From: Dehalococcoidia bacterium
GTDB lineage: Bacteria > Chloroflexota > Dehalococcoidia > UBA2979
Reading direction: 5' to 3'
Assembly: GCA_023228765.1 (NCBI GenBank)
Contig: JALOAM010000002.1
Location: 1-52,776, forward strand
Length of the DNA stretch: 52,776 nucleotides
The notes beneath the pieces were generated by a model that saw only the letters and a list, made by a program, of their open reading frames with translations, was not told where the DNA came from and made no database searches. Numbering within the stretch: position 1 is the first letter of the stretch; each line of letters opens with the position of its first letter. Shown in pieces: positions 33,043 to 41,988 of the stretch. The translations under genes were made by a program, and so were the position numbers.

Positions 33043-34581
33043 CTAGAGCGGGATGTTGCCGTGCTTCTTGGGCGGGACGGAGACCGACTTGGTCCGCAGC
33101 ATTTCCAGCGCATGCGCGATCTTCACGCGCGTGTCGCGCGGGTCGATCACGTCGTCGATGTAGCCCTCCGCGGCCGCGATGTACGGGTGCTCCAGGCGCA
33201 GTCGGTAGTCTTCGATCTGGCGCTTGCGCTCGGCCTCGGGGTCGTCGGCGGCCTGGATCTCGCGGCGGCCGATGATGTTCACGGCCTGTGAGCCGGCCAT
33301 GACGGCGATCGCCGCCGTGGGCCAGGCGTAGTTCACGTCCGCGCCCAGGTGCTTCGAGCCCATCGCGTCGTACGCGCCGCCGAAGGCCTTGCGCAGGATC
33401 ACGGTCACCTTCGGCACGGTGGCGGCGGCGTAGGCGTACACGAGCTTCGCGCCGTGGGTGATGATGCCGCCGTACTCCTGCGACACCCCGGGGAGGAAGC
33501 CGGGCACGTCGACCAGCGTCACGATCGGGATGTTGAAGGAGTCACAGAACCGCACGAAGCGCGCGGCCTTCCTCGACGAGTCGATGTCGAGGACACCCGC
33601 GAGGTAGAGCGGCTGGTTGGCGACGACCCCAACGGGGTGGCCGGCGATGCGCCCCAGGCCGCACACGATGTTCGGTGCGAAGTACTCGTGGACCTCCATG
33701 AACTCGCCGTTGTCGACCACGCGTTCGATGACGTCGCGCACGTCGTACTGCTGGTCGGCCTCACCCGGCACCACGTTCAGGACGTCGTCCAGGCGGCGGT
33801 CCACCGGGTCACCCGTCTCCTCGAACGGCGGGTCGTCCATGTTGTTGGACGGGAGGTAGGAGAGGAGGCGCTTCACCTCCTCCAGGCAGTCCGTCTCGTT
33901 CGGCGAGGAGAAATGCGCCACGCCCGACTTCGAGACGTGCGAGGCGGCGCCGCCGAGTTCCTCCACGGTGGTGATCTCGCCGGTCACGGAGGCGATGACG
34001 TCCGGCCCCGTGAGGAACATCTGGGAGGTCTGCTCGACCATGAAGATGAAGTCCGTGAGGGCGGGCGAGTAGACCGCCCCACCCGCGCAGGGGCCCATGA
34101 TCACGCTGATCTGCGGGATGACGCCGGAGGCCTGCACGTTCCGGAAGAAGATCTCCCCGTACCCGGCCAGGGCGTCGACGCCCTCCTGGATGCGGGCGCC
34201 TCCGGAGTCGTTCAGGCCGATGACCGGGACTCCGGTCTTGGTGGCGACGTCCATGAGCTTGGCGATCTTGATGCCGACGACGGCGCCGAGGGAGCCGCCG
34301 AAGACGGTGAAGTCCTGCGCGAAGACACAGACCGTCCGGCCGTCCATCTTGCCCCAGCCGGTGACCACGGCGTCGCCGTAGTACTGGACGCCGTCGTCCT
34401 CGTAGTCGTGGGCCAGGGCGTCCATCTCCTCGAAGGAGCCGGGATCGAGCAGCGCGTCGATGCGCTCACGGGCGGTGAGCTTGCCGCGCTGATGTTGAGC
34501 CTCGATGCGCTCTTCGCCACCACCCAGGGCGGCGCGCGCCTTCAGCGCCTGCAACTTCTCGAGGCTCTCCTCGATCGTCAT
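33043..34581 (-). CDS. Acyl-CoA carboxylase, carboxyltransferase (beta) subunit
   Basis: Transfers CO2 from carboxybiotin to an acyl-CoA (propionyl- or acetyl-CoA). The 512-residue protein has the crotonase-like two-domain fold with GSLGAVVGIKI, DSGGARIQEGV, GPCAGGAVYSPALTD, and in the second half LVDVPGFLPGVSQE and RKAFGGAYDAMGSKHLGAD, as in PccB. Start ATG 34581 has AAGGAG upstream; the longer ORF adds a poor Arg-rich extension. No biotin carboxylase or biotin carrier gene is near, so the partner subunit is elsewhere. PccB and AccD-type acetyl-CoA specificity cannot be told apart by eye. Confidence 0.92.
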   Translation of the reverse strand: MTIEESLEKLQALKARAALGGGEERIEAQHQRGKLTARERIDALLDPGSFEEMDALAHDYEDDGVQYYGDAVVTGWGKMDGRTVCVFAQDFTVFGGSLGAVVGIKIAKLMDVATKTGVPVIGLNDSGGARIQEGVDALAGYGEIFFRNVQASGVIPQISVIMGPCAGGAVYSPALTDFIFMVEQTSQMFLTGPDVIASVTGEITTVEELGGAASHVSKSGVAHFSSPNETDCLEEVKRLLSYLPSNNMDDPPFEETGDPVDRRLDDVLNVVPGEADQQYDVRDVIERVVDNGEFMEVHEYFAPNIVCGLGRIAGHPVGVVANQPLYLAGVLDIDSSRKAARFVRFCDSFNIPIVTLVDVPGFLPGVSQEYGGIITHGAKLVYAYAAATVPKVTVILRKAFGGAYDAMGSKHLGADVNYAWPTAAIAVMAGSQAVNIIGRREIQAADDPEAERKRQIEDYRLRLEHPYIAAAEGYIDDVIDPRDTRVKIAHALEMLRTKSVSVPPKKHGNIPL

Positions 34582-34779
34582 GGACCACTCCTTCGTGCGC
34601 TCGGGCGACCGGACCCCGGCGCGCACCGAAGCGGCCGAGGGCGCTCCACAGTGCTCGCAAACGGGTGTCGACGCGGGACAACGATAAGGCTAGCGGTGTT
34701 CGGGGCTACTCGCGCGGGATGGAGCGAACGTCATCCGGACCGCTATCGCCGCCGACCGCGCCACTGACGGGGAGGCGGG

Positions 34780-35403
34780 CTACTGGGGTGTCGGGAGCTG
34801 GATCTCCTGGCCGATCTGCAGGTCGGTGATCTCGTCCTCGGTCATGCCGTTCGCCGCGGCGAGGGCTTCCACCGTGGTGTCGAACTCGAGCGCGATGCCG
34901 AAGGCGGTGTCACCCTCCTGGACGGTGTACGTGGTCCCGTCTTCGGACAGGCCGCCGCCCGGGGTCTCGTCATCGTCGTCGCCGCCGTTGTCCGCAGGAG
35001 GTGTCGGCGTCGCCGTCGCAGTGCTGCTGGTGCTCGGCGCTGAACCGCCACGCGGGATGAGCAGCGTCTGCCCGACGAAGATCTGGTCGCCCTCGATGTC
35101 GTTCGCCTCGCGGATGAGATCCGCGTCCACGCCGAACCGCGAGGAGATCGCACCGAGGCTGTCGCCGGCCTCGACGACGTACTCCGCGGCTTCCTCGGTG
35201 CCTCCGCCGCCCGGGAGGGCGCCACCGGTCACGATGATCGGGTCAGGGACCTCCGCGAGCGCGGTCGCCGTGGGGGCGGGGGTGTTGTCGGCTACCGCGG
35301 TGGAGCCAGCGGTCGGTGTGCCGTCGTCGCCACCGTTGCACGCGCCGAGGACCCCGATGGCGAGCAGGGAGCCGAGGGCGATCGAGAATGTGCGTAGGCG
35401 CAT
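34780..35403 (-). CDS. LysM-domain lipoprotein
   Basis: Predicted cell-envelope lipoprotein, 207 residues. Signal peptide RTFSIALGSLLAIGVLGAC with lipobox LGAC, Cys22. Two LysM domains follow: AEYVVEAGDSLGAISSRFGVDADLIREAND (about 73-102) and TTYTVQEGDTAFGIALEFDTTVEALAAANG (about 157-186). They are separated by a Thr/Pro/Asp-rich linker. LysM binds N-acetylglucosamine-containing polymers such as peptidoglycan. I start it at ATG 35403, since the longer ORF adds 16 residues ahead of a good signal peptide. Catalytic domain absent; it may be a wall-anchoring scaffold. Confidence 0.88.
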   Translation of the reverse strand: MRLRTFSIALGSLLAIGVLGACNGGDDGTPTAGSTAVADNTPAPTATALAEVPDPIIVTGGALPGGGGTEEAAEYVVEAGDSLGAISSRFGVDADLIREANDIEGDQIFVGQTLLIPRGGSAPSTSSTATATPTPPADNGGDDDDETPGGGLSEDGTTYTVQEGDTAFGIALEFDTTVEALAAANGMTEDEITDLQIGQEIQLPTPQ

Positions 35404-35439
35404 AGGCGATTCCACGATTACATCGTACGCGAGAGCGCG

Positions 35440-35458
35440 TCGGCGAAACAAGCGCCGA
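35440..35458 (-). terminator. Weak hairpin after the M28 gene
   Basis: TCGGCG (35440-35445) pairs with CGCCGA (35453-35458) with a 7-nt loop, 31 nt beyond the M28 stop and 37 nt upstream of the LysM start. No T-tract. Confidence 0.3.
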
Positions 35459-35488
35459 AACCGTCTCGGATCTCCTCAACCCTAACCG

Positions 35489-36895
35489 TCAACGCGCCAG
35501 CACATTCGCGTGTCGGTCCACGAGCGCGTCGAGGGCGGCATCTACTGCGGCGAGGAATCGCCCGACCGCACCCTCGTCGATGCGGTCCATGGTGTCCTGC
35601 GCGGTGTGGATCGCGCGGTCGTCGCCGGCGTTGAACGTGACGGAGGGGACGCCGACCGAGGCGAACGAGACGTGGTCAGAGGAGGCGTAGGGCGGGAACG
35701 CCCCGTTCTCGAACCCCTCGACGCCCGCGTTGTCGAGGGCGGCCAAGATCTCGTCGGTCAGGTCATCGTTGCCGACCACCACCGGGCCGTCCCAGCGGCC
35801 GGCCATGTCCACGTTCAGCATAAAGCGCCCGGTCCCGGCGAGGTGGTTCGCGACGTAATCCTGCGACCCAAACAGCCCGAGCTCCTCCGCGCCGAAGAGG
35901 ACGACGCAGAGGCCGTCCACGGGGTTCGCGCGCGCGACCTCCAACGCCACGGCAGTGCCGCTGGCGTTGTCGTTCGCACCAGGACTGACGGTGACGCTGT
36001 CGTAGTGGGCGCCGAGGTAGGCGAAGCACCGGTCGCCGTGACGACCGACCACGTTCTGCGAGGTGGTGGTCTCGCGTCCGGCGTCCGCGATCGCCGAGAT
36101 CCGCTCGCCGATCGCCTCCTCCAGCACGTCGCCATCCTCGCCCGCCACGCCGATGACGGGGATGGAGACCTCGGTGTCGTCGCCGAGGGAGCCGAGGAAC
36201 AGACCGGGCTCGTCGTTCACGATGATGACACCGATGGCGCCGGCCGCCTCCGCGGCGCGCGCCTTGTCGCCGAAGGTGACGGTGCCGCGCTCGAAGATCA
36301 CGACCTTGCCACGCAAGTCCCCGCCCGCGAGGTCCTCCGGCCGTCCGAGGCCGGCATGGACGGCCGTCCCGGCGGCCTCGCCGTTCGGGGAGCCCTGCAT
36401 CGCGAGGCCGCGCAGGAGGACGCCTCCGGGTAGCTCGACGACGGAGTCGTCTCGCTCCGCCTCGAAGGTGAACTCCTCGATCTGGGTGTCGTAGCCGGCG
36501 GTATCGAGCTGCGTCGCGATGTAGTCCGCGGCCTCCCGCTCTTGCTCACTGCCCGCCGGGCGGGGTCCGATGCCCTCCGAGAGGTGGCGGATGTGCTCCA
36601 TCGCACGGCCGGTATCCGGCGTGGCGACGGGGGCGGGTGGAGCGGCGCTGCTCTCGAGGGCTGCCGTCGCCGTCGGGGAGGGAGCGGCCGCCGTCGGTGT
36701 GCCGCTGTCCGAGGCAGGCGTCGCGGCGGTAGCGGTGCCGGGGGCATCGGAGCTGGCGGTCGCGGCGAAGGTGGACGGGGTGGCGGCGTCGCCGGCCTCG
36801 GTGGGACCGTCAGAGCAGGCGACAGTGGCCGCAAGGAGCGCGACCGTGGCGGCGAGCATGAGTGTGCGCGGCACGCTCGGCGGCGTGGGGGACAA
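35489..36895 (-). CDS. Secreted M28-family metallopeptidase lipoprotein with PA domain
   Basis: Probable aminopeptidase anchored outside the cell. 468 residues starting at TTG 36895: signal peptide with lipobox VAC, a long Thr/Ala/Pro linker (about residues 30-90), then a protease-associated (PA) insert (GGDLRGKVVIFERG ... VIIVNDEP) and the M28 core. Zinc/catalytic motifs are visible: AHYDSV (His), GANDNASGTA (Asp), FGAEELGLFGS (Glu-Glu), NVDMAG (Asp) and IHTAQDTMDRID (His). All are present, so it should be active. GGAGTCGCC is the SD. It likely feeds amino acids or short peptides to importers. Confidence 0.9.
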   Translation of the reverse strand: MSPTPPSVPRTLMLAATVALLAATVACSDGPTEAGDAATPSTFAATASSDAPGTATAATPASDSGTPTAAAPSPTATAALESSAAPPAPVATPDTGRAMEHIRHLSEGIGPRPAGSEQEREAADYIATQLDTAGYDTQIEEFTFEAERDDSVVELPGGVLLRGLAMQGSPNGEAAGTAVHAGLGRPEDLAGGDLRGKVVIFERGTVTFGDKARAAEAAGAIGVIIVNDEPGLFLGSLGDDTEVSIPVIGVAGEDGDVLEEAIGERISAIADAGRETTTSQNVVGRHGDRCFAYLGAHYDSVTVSPGANDNASGTAVALEVARANPVDGLCVVLFGAEELGLFGSQDYVANHLAGTGRFMLNVDMAGRWDGPVVVGNDDLTDEILAALDNAGVEGFENGAFPPYASSDHVSFASVGVPSVTFNAGDDRAIHTAQDTMDRIDEGAVGRFLAAVDAALDALVDRHANVLAR

Positions 36896-36937
36896 CGGCG
36901 ACTCCGACTCCAGTGGGTGGGAGGGCGAGCGTATGGA

Positions 36938-37384
36938 CTAGCGGCGGGCCCTCGAGGACCACCAGTGGCGGATGCGGTCAGGGAACGAACTGCCGGAGCG
37001 GTACTCGATCGTGCGGCCGCGCCAGCGCTGCGGGGCGGAGCCGCCACCTCGACCGCGCGGGCCGAAGAGCATGACGACGAAGGTGCTGACGAACAGGATC
37101 ACGCCCCCGAGCAGGATCCAGGACGCGAAGGTGGGAGGCAGGCCGCGTCCGCGGAAGAAGAAGGCGAACAGGATCATGAGGAAGGACGCGAGCATGAGCT
37201 GGGACACGGAGATGTGGCCCATGCGCCGCGCGATGCCTCGCTGGATGTCGGCGATGCGGGACGTGACTCGGTTGACGCTCTTGCGGCGGTTGCGCTTCGC
37301 GCGACTCCCGGCGTCGGGGAACTGCTCGATATTGCCGAGGATCTCGTTGATCTCGCGCTCGAGCCGGTCGTTGTTCTTCGCCAT
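36938..37384 (-). CDS. Two-TM membrane protein of unknown function
   Basis: 148 residues from ATG 37384. N-terminal charged helix (NNDRLEREINEILGNIEQFPDAGSRAKRNRRKSVNRVTSR) with coiled-coil-like heptads, then two hydrophobic helices (QLMLASFLMILFAFFF and WILLGGVILFVSTFVVMLF), and a basic, Arg/Trp-rich tail (RWRGRTIEYR ... RIRHWWSSRARR). The ORF continues upstream but that portion is Arg-rich shadow of hyuB. A TATACT box at 37430-37435 (minus) supports this start. Possibly a membrane scaffold; no family recognised. Confidence 0.75.
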   Translation of the reverse strand: MAKNNDRLEREINEILGNIEQFPDAGSRAKRNRRKSVNRVTSRIADIQRGIARRMGHISVSQLMLASFLMILFAFFFRGRGLPPTFASWILLGGVILFVSTFVVMLFGPRGRGGGSAPQRWRGRTIEYRSGSSFPDRIRHWWSSRARR

Positions 37385-37429
37385 GAGTGTCGTCCGCGAG
37401 TGGTGGTCGGGTCCGTGCCCGATGGTTCG

Positions 37430-37435
37430 AGTATA
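37430..37435 (-). promoter_or_regulatory. Putative -10 of the two-TM protein gene
   Basis: TATACT on the minus strand, 45 nt before ATG 37384. The surrounding ggttcgag resembles a T-loop but no tRNA folds here. Confidence 0.45.
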
Positions 37436-37500
37436 GCCACTTGGCGCGGGTACGCCTTGCAGGACTGTGGCGAATCCTCGCCGGGTGACGCTCTCCGACC

Positions 37501-39153
37501 TTACGGCACTGGGTTCGTCGGCGGCGTGGGTGCCCCTCGACGCCGGCGGCGGCCCCAGCCGCCGCCACCCGGCGTCTCGATGCGGACTCGGTCGCCCGGT
37601 CCTACCTCGACCTGCGCGCGGGCGCCGAGGTCTTCCGAGGCGCCGTCCGCGCGGATGACGGTGTTGCGTCCGGGGCGTCCGGGGGCCGCGCCGTGGAGGG
37701 CCCACGGTCCGCTCGCGCGGCGTTCGCTGACGATGGTGACGGTTGCGCGGTCGTGGAAGCGGTACTCCCGCACGAGGCCGTCGCCGCCGGAGTGCCACCC
37801 CGCACCGCCGGTGCCCCGACGCAACTCGTACCGCTCGACTGTGAACGGGTACGCGAGGGGGAGCGCCTCCACGGGGGTGTTCATGGTGTTCGTCATGTGC
37901 GTATGCACGCCGGAGCGGCCGTCGCGCGTCGGCCCGCCACCTGCGCCGCCGGCGATCGTCTCGTAGTAGGCGTACGGGCGGCCTCGCGCGGAGTCGTAGC
38001 CACCGATCGTGATGTTGTTCATCGTCCCCTGCGAGGCAGCCGGGATGCGCTCCGGGAGCGCCTGGGCGAGCGCGCCGAGGGCGACATCCACGATGCGCTG
38101 GCTCGTCTCCACGTTACCTGCGCTGACCGCCCTCGGCGGACCGGCGGCGACGAGCGAGCGCTCCGGGAGGGTGAAGCTGACCGGGCGGTAGCAACCCTCG
38201 TTCGCGGGGGCATCGCGGCCGGCGAGGCAGCGCACGGTGTAGTAGCAGGCGGAGCGGGTGACGGCGGCGACGGCGTTGAGGGAGGCGCGGTCCGTCTCCG
38301 GACTCGTCCCCGTGAAGTCGAAGTGCATCGTGTCGCCTTCGACGGTGAGCGTGAGGTGGATGACCGCGTGGAGAGGCGTCCAGCCGGCGTAGCCCTCCGG
38401 CAGGGCCCATGGGATCTCCAGCATGTCCTCGAACTCATACCGGCCGTCCGGGATCTCGGAGATGACCGCGCGGATCACCCGCTCCCCGTGGTCGAGGAGG
38501 GCGTCGAAGCGCTCGCGGAGGCCCTCGACGCCGAAGCGTGACGCCAGCGCCTCGAGGCGACGCGCCCCGAGGGCAGTCGCGGCGAGCTGGGCGCGGAGGT
38601 CGCCGCGCCGCTCCTCGGGTGCTCGGGAGTTGCGGACGATGAGGGCGATGGCCGCCTCGTTGGGCCGTCCGGCGTCCACGAGCCGGATCGGCGGCACGAC
38701 GAGGCCTTCCTGTAGCAGCTCGGTCGCGACCGGCATCGATCCCGGCGCCATGCCGCCGATGTCGGCGTGGTGCGCCCTCGTCGCGACGAACGCGATCGGC
38801 TGGTCGCCTGGTGCGTGTGGGACGCCCTCGGCGAAGACGGGGGCGATCGTCGTGAGGTCGGGGAGGTGCGTACCGCCGAGGAACGGGTCGTTCAGTGCGA
38901 GCACGTCGCCCGGGGCGAACGGCGCGAGGTCGAGCACCTGCCGCACGGCCGCCGGCATCGCGCCGAGGTGCACGGGGATGTGGGCGGCCTGCGCCACCAT
39001 CTCCCCGGCAGCGTTGAAGACGCCGCAGGAGTGATCACGCCGCTCCTTGATGTTGGGGGAGTAGGCGGTCCGCCCGAGGGCCTCGCCCATCTCCTCGGCG
39101 ACCGAGGTGAGCGCGGCGTCCGCGATCGAGATGTCGGAGGCGGAGAGCGTCAC
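37501..39153 (-). CDS. Hydantoinase B / oxoprolinase family protein
   Basis: B subunit of an ATP-dependent amide-ring opening enzyme (hydantoinase/oxoprolinase or acetophenone carboxylase-like). 550 residues from GTG 39153, four nt inside the hyuA stop. Motifs include GRTAYSPNIKERRDHSCGVF, HIPVHLGAMP, ALNDPFLGGTHLPDL, RAHHADIGGMAPGSMP, and the C-terminal RRGTGGAGWHSGGDGLVREY, all typical. The C-terminal GGGGWG is normal. It forms a two-gene unit with hyuA. The substrate (hydantoin, 5-oxoproline, N-methylhydantoin, acetone/acetophenone) is not decided by sequence. Confidence 0.9.
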   Translation of the reverse strand: MTLSASDISIADAALTSVAEEMGEALGRTAYSPNIKERRDHSCGVFNAAGEMVAQAAHIPVHLGAMPAAVRQVLDLAPFAPGDVLALNDPFLGGTHLPDLTTIAPVFAEGVPHAPGDQPIAFVATRAHHADIGGMAPGSMPVATELLQEGLVVPPIRLVDAGRPNEAAIALIVRNSRAPEERRGDLRAQLAATALGARRLEALASRFGVEGLRERFDALLDHGERVIRAVISEIPDGRYEFEDMLEIPWALPEGYAGWTPLHAVIHLTLTVEGDTMHFDFTGTSPETDRASLNAVAAVTRSACYYTVRCLAGRDAPANEGCYRPVSFTLPERSLVAAGPPRAVSAGNVETSQRIVDVALGALAQALPERIPAASQGTMNNITIGGYDSARGRPYAYYETIAGGAGGGPTRDGRSGVHTHMTNTMNTPVEALPLAYPFTVERYELRRGTGGAGWHSGGDGLVREYRFHDRATVTIVSERRASGPWALHGAAPGRPGRNTVIRADGASEDLGARAQVEVGPGDRVRIETPGGGGWGRRRRRGAPTPPTNPVP

Positions 39154-41171
39154 GCGCGCGCCTCCTCGATCGTGCGTTCGAGGATGAGGTTCCCGTACGC
39201 GTCCGCGCGGGCGGTCCACCCGGGCTCGACGAGCGTGGTGGAGTCCAACTGCACGACGATCGCGGGCCCCTCGATGACATCGCCGGGCGCGAAGTCGTCG
39301 CGCTGGTACACCGCTGTCTCGTGCTCACGGCCCTCGACGACGACGCGGGTGGTGGCGACCACCCGAGCGCCAGAGCCCGGTGGTGGTACGGGGACCGGCC
39401 GCTCCGAGGGCACGCGCGCCACGGCGCGGACATTCACCGCCTCGACGAGCGCGCTTGCGTCGGCATGCGCGAAGCGCTGCTCGTGCGCCGCGTGGAAGGC
39501 GCCCGCCGCGTCGAGAGGGGATGCCGGGTCGGGGACCTCGATCGTCAGCTCGTAGGACTGGCCTGCGTACCGCAGGTCCAGCGCGTAGCGCACCTCGGCG
39601 CTCGGGTGGTCGAGGGCGGTCCGGGCCTCCTCGCCCACCTCGCGCAGCGCGGCAGCAAGGGCGTCACGGTGCGCCTCGGCGAGGGGCCGGAGCACGGATC
39701 GGGTGCGGGTCGCGGTGAGGTCACTCTGCACCGCGCCGAGCGCGGCGAGGACGCCGGGCATCGCGGGGACGAGGATGCGCGGCATTTCCAACGCATCGGC
39801 GAGCGCGCAGGCGTGGAGGGGCCCCGCGCCGCCGAACGGGATGAGCGTGAACTCTCGGGGGTCGTGGCCGCGTTGCACGGAGACCACCCGCAGGGCGCGC
39901 TCCATGTTCGCGGTCGCCACGCTGAGGACGGCCTCCGCCGCGGCGACTTCGTCGCCCCCGTCCGCGCCGAGGGCGTTTCGGAAGGGCACTGCCGCGGCCC
40001 GCGCGCGGTCGAGATCGAGGGTCATCGAGCCGGCGAGCGCGCCGTGTGCCCCCAGCCGGCCGAGGACGGCCTGCGCGTCGGTGACGGTGAAGTCCTCCCC
40101 CGTGCCGTAGCAGGCCGGTCCGGGGACGGCGCCCGCGGACTCGGGCCCGACACGCAGCGCGCCGCCGGCATCGAGGCGCGCGATCGAGCCGCCGCCCGCG
40201 CCGACGGTGTGCACGTCCACCACCGGGGTCCTCGCAGGGAAGTCGCCGACGACCACGTCCGCACGGGTGGGGACGGAGCCGTCGCAGAGGGCGACGTCGG
40301 TGGAGGTCCCGCCCATGTCGAAGGTGATGATCCGGTCGAATCCGGCCGCGCGGGCGACCTCGAACGCGCCGTGGACGCCCGCCGCGGGGCCGGACAGCAG
40401 CGTCGAGACCGGGCGCTCCGAGGCGCGCCCCGTGCTCGCGGCGCCGCCGTCGCTCTGCACGATGTGCAGCGTGCGGACGCCGCGCTCCGCGACGCCCTCG
40501 CCCAGGTGGCGCAGGTATTGCGACATCACCGGCCCGATGTAGGAGTTCAGCGCCGTCGTCGCCGTGCGCTCGACCTCCCGGTACTCCGGAGAGACCTCCG
40601 AGGAGAGCGAGAGGAAGAGCGCCGAGCCCGATGCTTCGTGCGCCTCCCGGAATGTCTGCTCGAGCGACGGGTCGAGGTAGGCGTAGAGCAGGGAGACGGC
40701 GACGGCCTCGGCGCCCGCGGCCTCCGCCTGTGCCAGGAGGGTGCGCGCTTCCTCGGCGCTCCAGGGCACCTCGATGGTGCCGTCCGGACGGAGGTGGCCC
40801 GTGCACTCGAAGGTGAGCGCGGGGTCGACGAGGGGCTCTGGCGTCTCGGGCTCGAGGTCGTAGATGTGCGGCCGGGTCTGCCGCCCGATCACCAGGAGGT
40901 CGCGGAAGCCCTCGGTGGTGACGAGCGCGGTGCGCGCTCCGCGCCGCTGGAGGACGGCATTCGTCGCGACGGTGGTGCCGTGCACGACGAGGTCCGGAGT
41001 CACGCCGAGGTGGTCGATCCCCTCGAGGACGGCGCGGCCGGGGTCGTCCGGCGTGGAGGGGCGCTTGTGGACGCGGACGCGGCCGTCCTCGGAGCCGTCG
41101 TCCTCCCAGAGCAGGAAGTCCGTGAACGTCCCGCCGACATCGACCCCCAGCAGTGTCCGGAGCGTAGTCAC
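39150..41171 (-). CDS. Hydantoinase A / oxoprolinase family protein
   Basis: A subunit with the ATP-binding actin-like fold. 673 residues from GTG 41171. The N-terminus LLGVDVGGTFTDFLLWEDDG is the phosphate-1 motif. HGTTVATNAVLQRRGARTALVTTEGF, ITFDMGGTSTDVAL and GAGGGSIARLDAGGALRVGPESAGA are the family's further blocks. The C-terminal hydantoinase A domain is present (about residues 500-670). It overlaps hyuB by 4 nt, so equal amounts should be made. The pair is separated from the neighbours by hairpin-poor gaps of ~120 and 170 nt. Confidence 0.9.
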   Translation of the reverse strand: MTTLRTLLGVDVGGTFTDFLLWEDDGSEDGRVRVHKRPSTPDDPGRAVLEGIDHLGVTPDLVVHGTTVATNAVLQRRGARTALVTTEGFRDLLVIGRQTRPHIYDLEPETPEPLVDPALTFECTGHLRPDGTIEVPWSAEEARTLLAQAEAAGAEAVAVSLLYAYLDPSLEQTFREAHEASGSALFLSLSSEVSPEYREVERTATTALNSYIGPVMSQYLRHLGEGVAERGVRTLHIVQSDGGAASTGRASERPVSTLLSGPAAGVHGAFEVARAAGFDRIITFDMGGTSTDVALCDGSVPTRADVVVGDFPARTPVVDVHTVGAGGGSIARLDAGGALRVGPESAGAVPGPACYGTGEDFTVTDAQAVLGRLGAHGALAGSMTLDLDRARAAAVPFRNALGADGGDEVAAAEAVLSVATANMERALRVVSVQRGHDPREFTLIPFGGAGPLHACALADALEMPRILVPAMPGVLAALGAVQSDLTATRTRSVLRPLAEAHRDALAAALREVGEEARTALDHPSAEVRYALDLRYAGQSYELTIEVPDPASPLDAAGAFHAAHEQRFAHADASALVEAVNVRAVARVPSERPVPVPPPGSGARVVATTRVVVEGREHETAVYQRDDFAPGDVIEGPAIVVQLDSTTLVEPGWTARADAYGNLILERTIEEARA

Positions 41172-41342
41172 CGCCGCATCCTACCAGCGCTCCTCGGCCG
41201 CCTCGAAGCCCTCGACGAGTGCGGAATCGCGAGGTGGCACCGTCATGCCGTTGATACGGCGGGGCGGGGGTGGTTGCGCGGCAGTCACCCCCGTGCCCGG
41301 ATGGTGGCTGCAACTACCCGAGCCCGCGAAAGGAGCGGACTT

Positions 41343-41852
41343 ATGGCCCGTGCAGCAAGTGAGATCGTCGTCGAGGCACCCCTCCAGCAGGTCTACAACC
41401 AGTGGACGCAGTTCGAGGAGTTCCCTCAGTTCATGTCGAACGTCGAGCACGTGAAGCAGCTCGACGACCGGCGGCTCCACTGGAAGGCCAAGATCGGCGG
41501 CCAGGAGGTCGAGTGGGACGCGGAGATCGCGGAGCAGGTGCCAGACGACAAGATCGTCTGGAAGTCTGTCGGCGGCGCGATGAACTACGGCCTCGTGCGT
41601 TTCGATCCGGTTGGTGCGAACCAGACCCAGGTCCACGTGGAGTTGTCCTACGAGCCGGAGGGCGTCCTCCAGAAGGCCGGGGACGCCCTCGGTATGGTCG
41701 ACCGGAACGTCGAGGAAGACCTGAAGAACTTCAAGCAGTTCATCGAGGAACGCGGCGCCGCCACCGGTGGCTGGCGCGGCGAGATCGAGAATCCCAAGGC
41801 CCCCGGTGGCCACACCGACGGGCAGGGGTCGATGGACGTGAAGGATGTCTGA
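41343..41852 (+). CDS. SRPBCC-family (START/polyketide cyclase-like) protein
   Basis: Lipid- or small-ligand-binding helix-grip fold, 169 residues. Pattern: ASEIVVEAPLQQVYNQWTQFEEFPQFMSNVEHVKQLDDRRLHWKAKIGG (strand-helix-strand), EWDAEIAEQVPDDKIVWKSVGGAMNYGLVRFDPVG, then a helix MVDRNVEEDLKNFKQFIEERG. This is the cyclase/dehydrase group in Pfam naming. Start ATG 41343 has AAAGGAG upstream; the long ORF from 39321 is the antisense of hyuA. The C-terminal 30 residues are Gly/Asp-rich. Function unknown. It is followed by rplY on the same strand after a promoter. Confidence 0.82.
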   Translation: MARAASEIVVEAPLQQVYNQWTQFEEFPQFMSNVEHVKQLDDRRLHWKAKIGGQEVEWDAEIAEQVPDDKIVWKSVGGAMNYGLVRFDPVGANQTQVHVELSYEPEGVLQKAGDALGMVDRNVEEDLKNFKQFIEERGAATGGWRGEIENPKAPGGHTDGQGSMDVKDV

Positions 41853-41895
41853 CGCCGCCTGATCGAGGTCTGACCTCCGAGGTCGGTCCCGAGCG

Positions 41896-41924
41896 TTGAT
41901 CGTGATGGATGCCGTGGGTAACGT
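41896..41924 (+). promoter_or_regulatory. Promoter of rplY
   Basis: TTGATC (-35, 41896-41901), 17-nt spacer, TAACGT (-10, 41919-41924). The TTG of the -35 also explains a spurious upstream start for the rplY frame. Confidence 0.6.
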
Positions 41925-41948
41925 TAACGTTCGTTTCCTGCGGCATCC
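41907..41948 (+). repeat. Nested palindromes at the rplY promoter
   Basis: Outer arms GGATGCCG (41907-41914) and CGGCATCC (41941-41948). Inside them is the 12-bp palindrome AACGTTAACGTT (41920-41931), which overlaps the -10 and the expected start of transcription. It could be an operator or the leader structure of bL25. Confidence 0.7.
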
Positions 41949-41988
41949 GTGTTGGGTGCTGACTCCTGATCTCCCGAGGACGCACCTT

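Noticed and set aside
37415..37440. ggttcgagtatagcc looks like a tRNA T-loop
   Set aside because: No acceptor or anticodon stem pairs around it; the TATACT reading on the minus strand explains it.
39321..41342. Long plus-strand open frame before the SRPBCC gene
   Set aside because: Antisense of hyuA; the true SRPBCC start is ATG 41343 with AAAGGAG.
41896..41988. Upstream TTG start for rplY (adds 31 residues)
   Set aside because: The extension is unlike bL25 N-termini and lies over the -35, -10 and palindrome.
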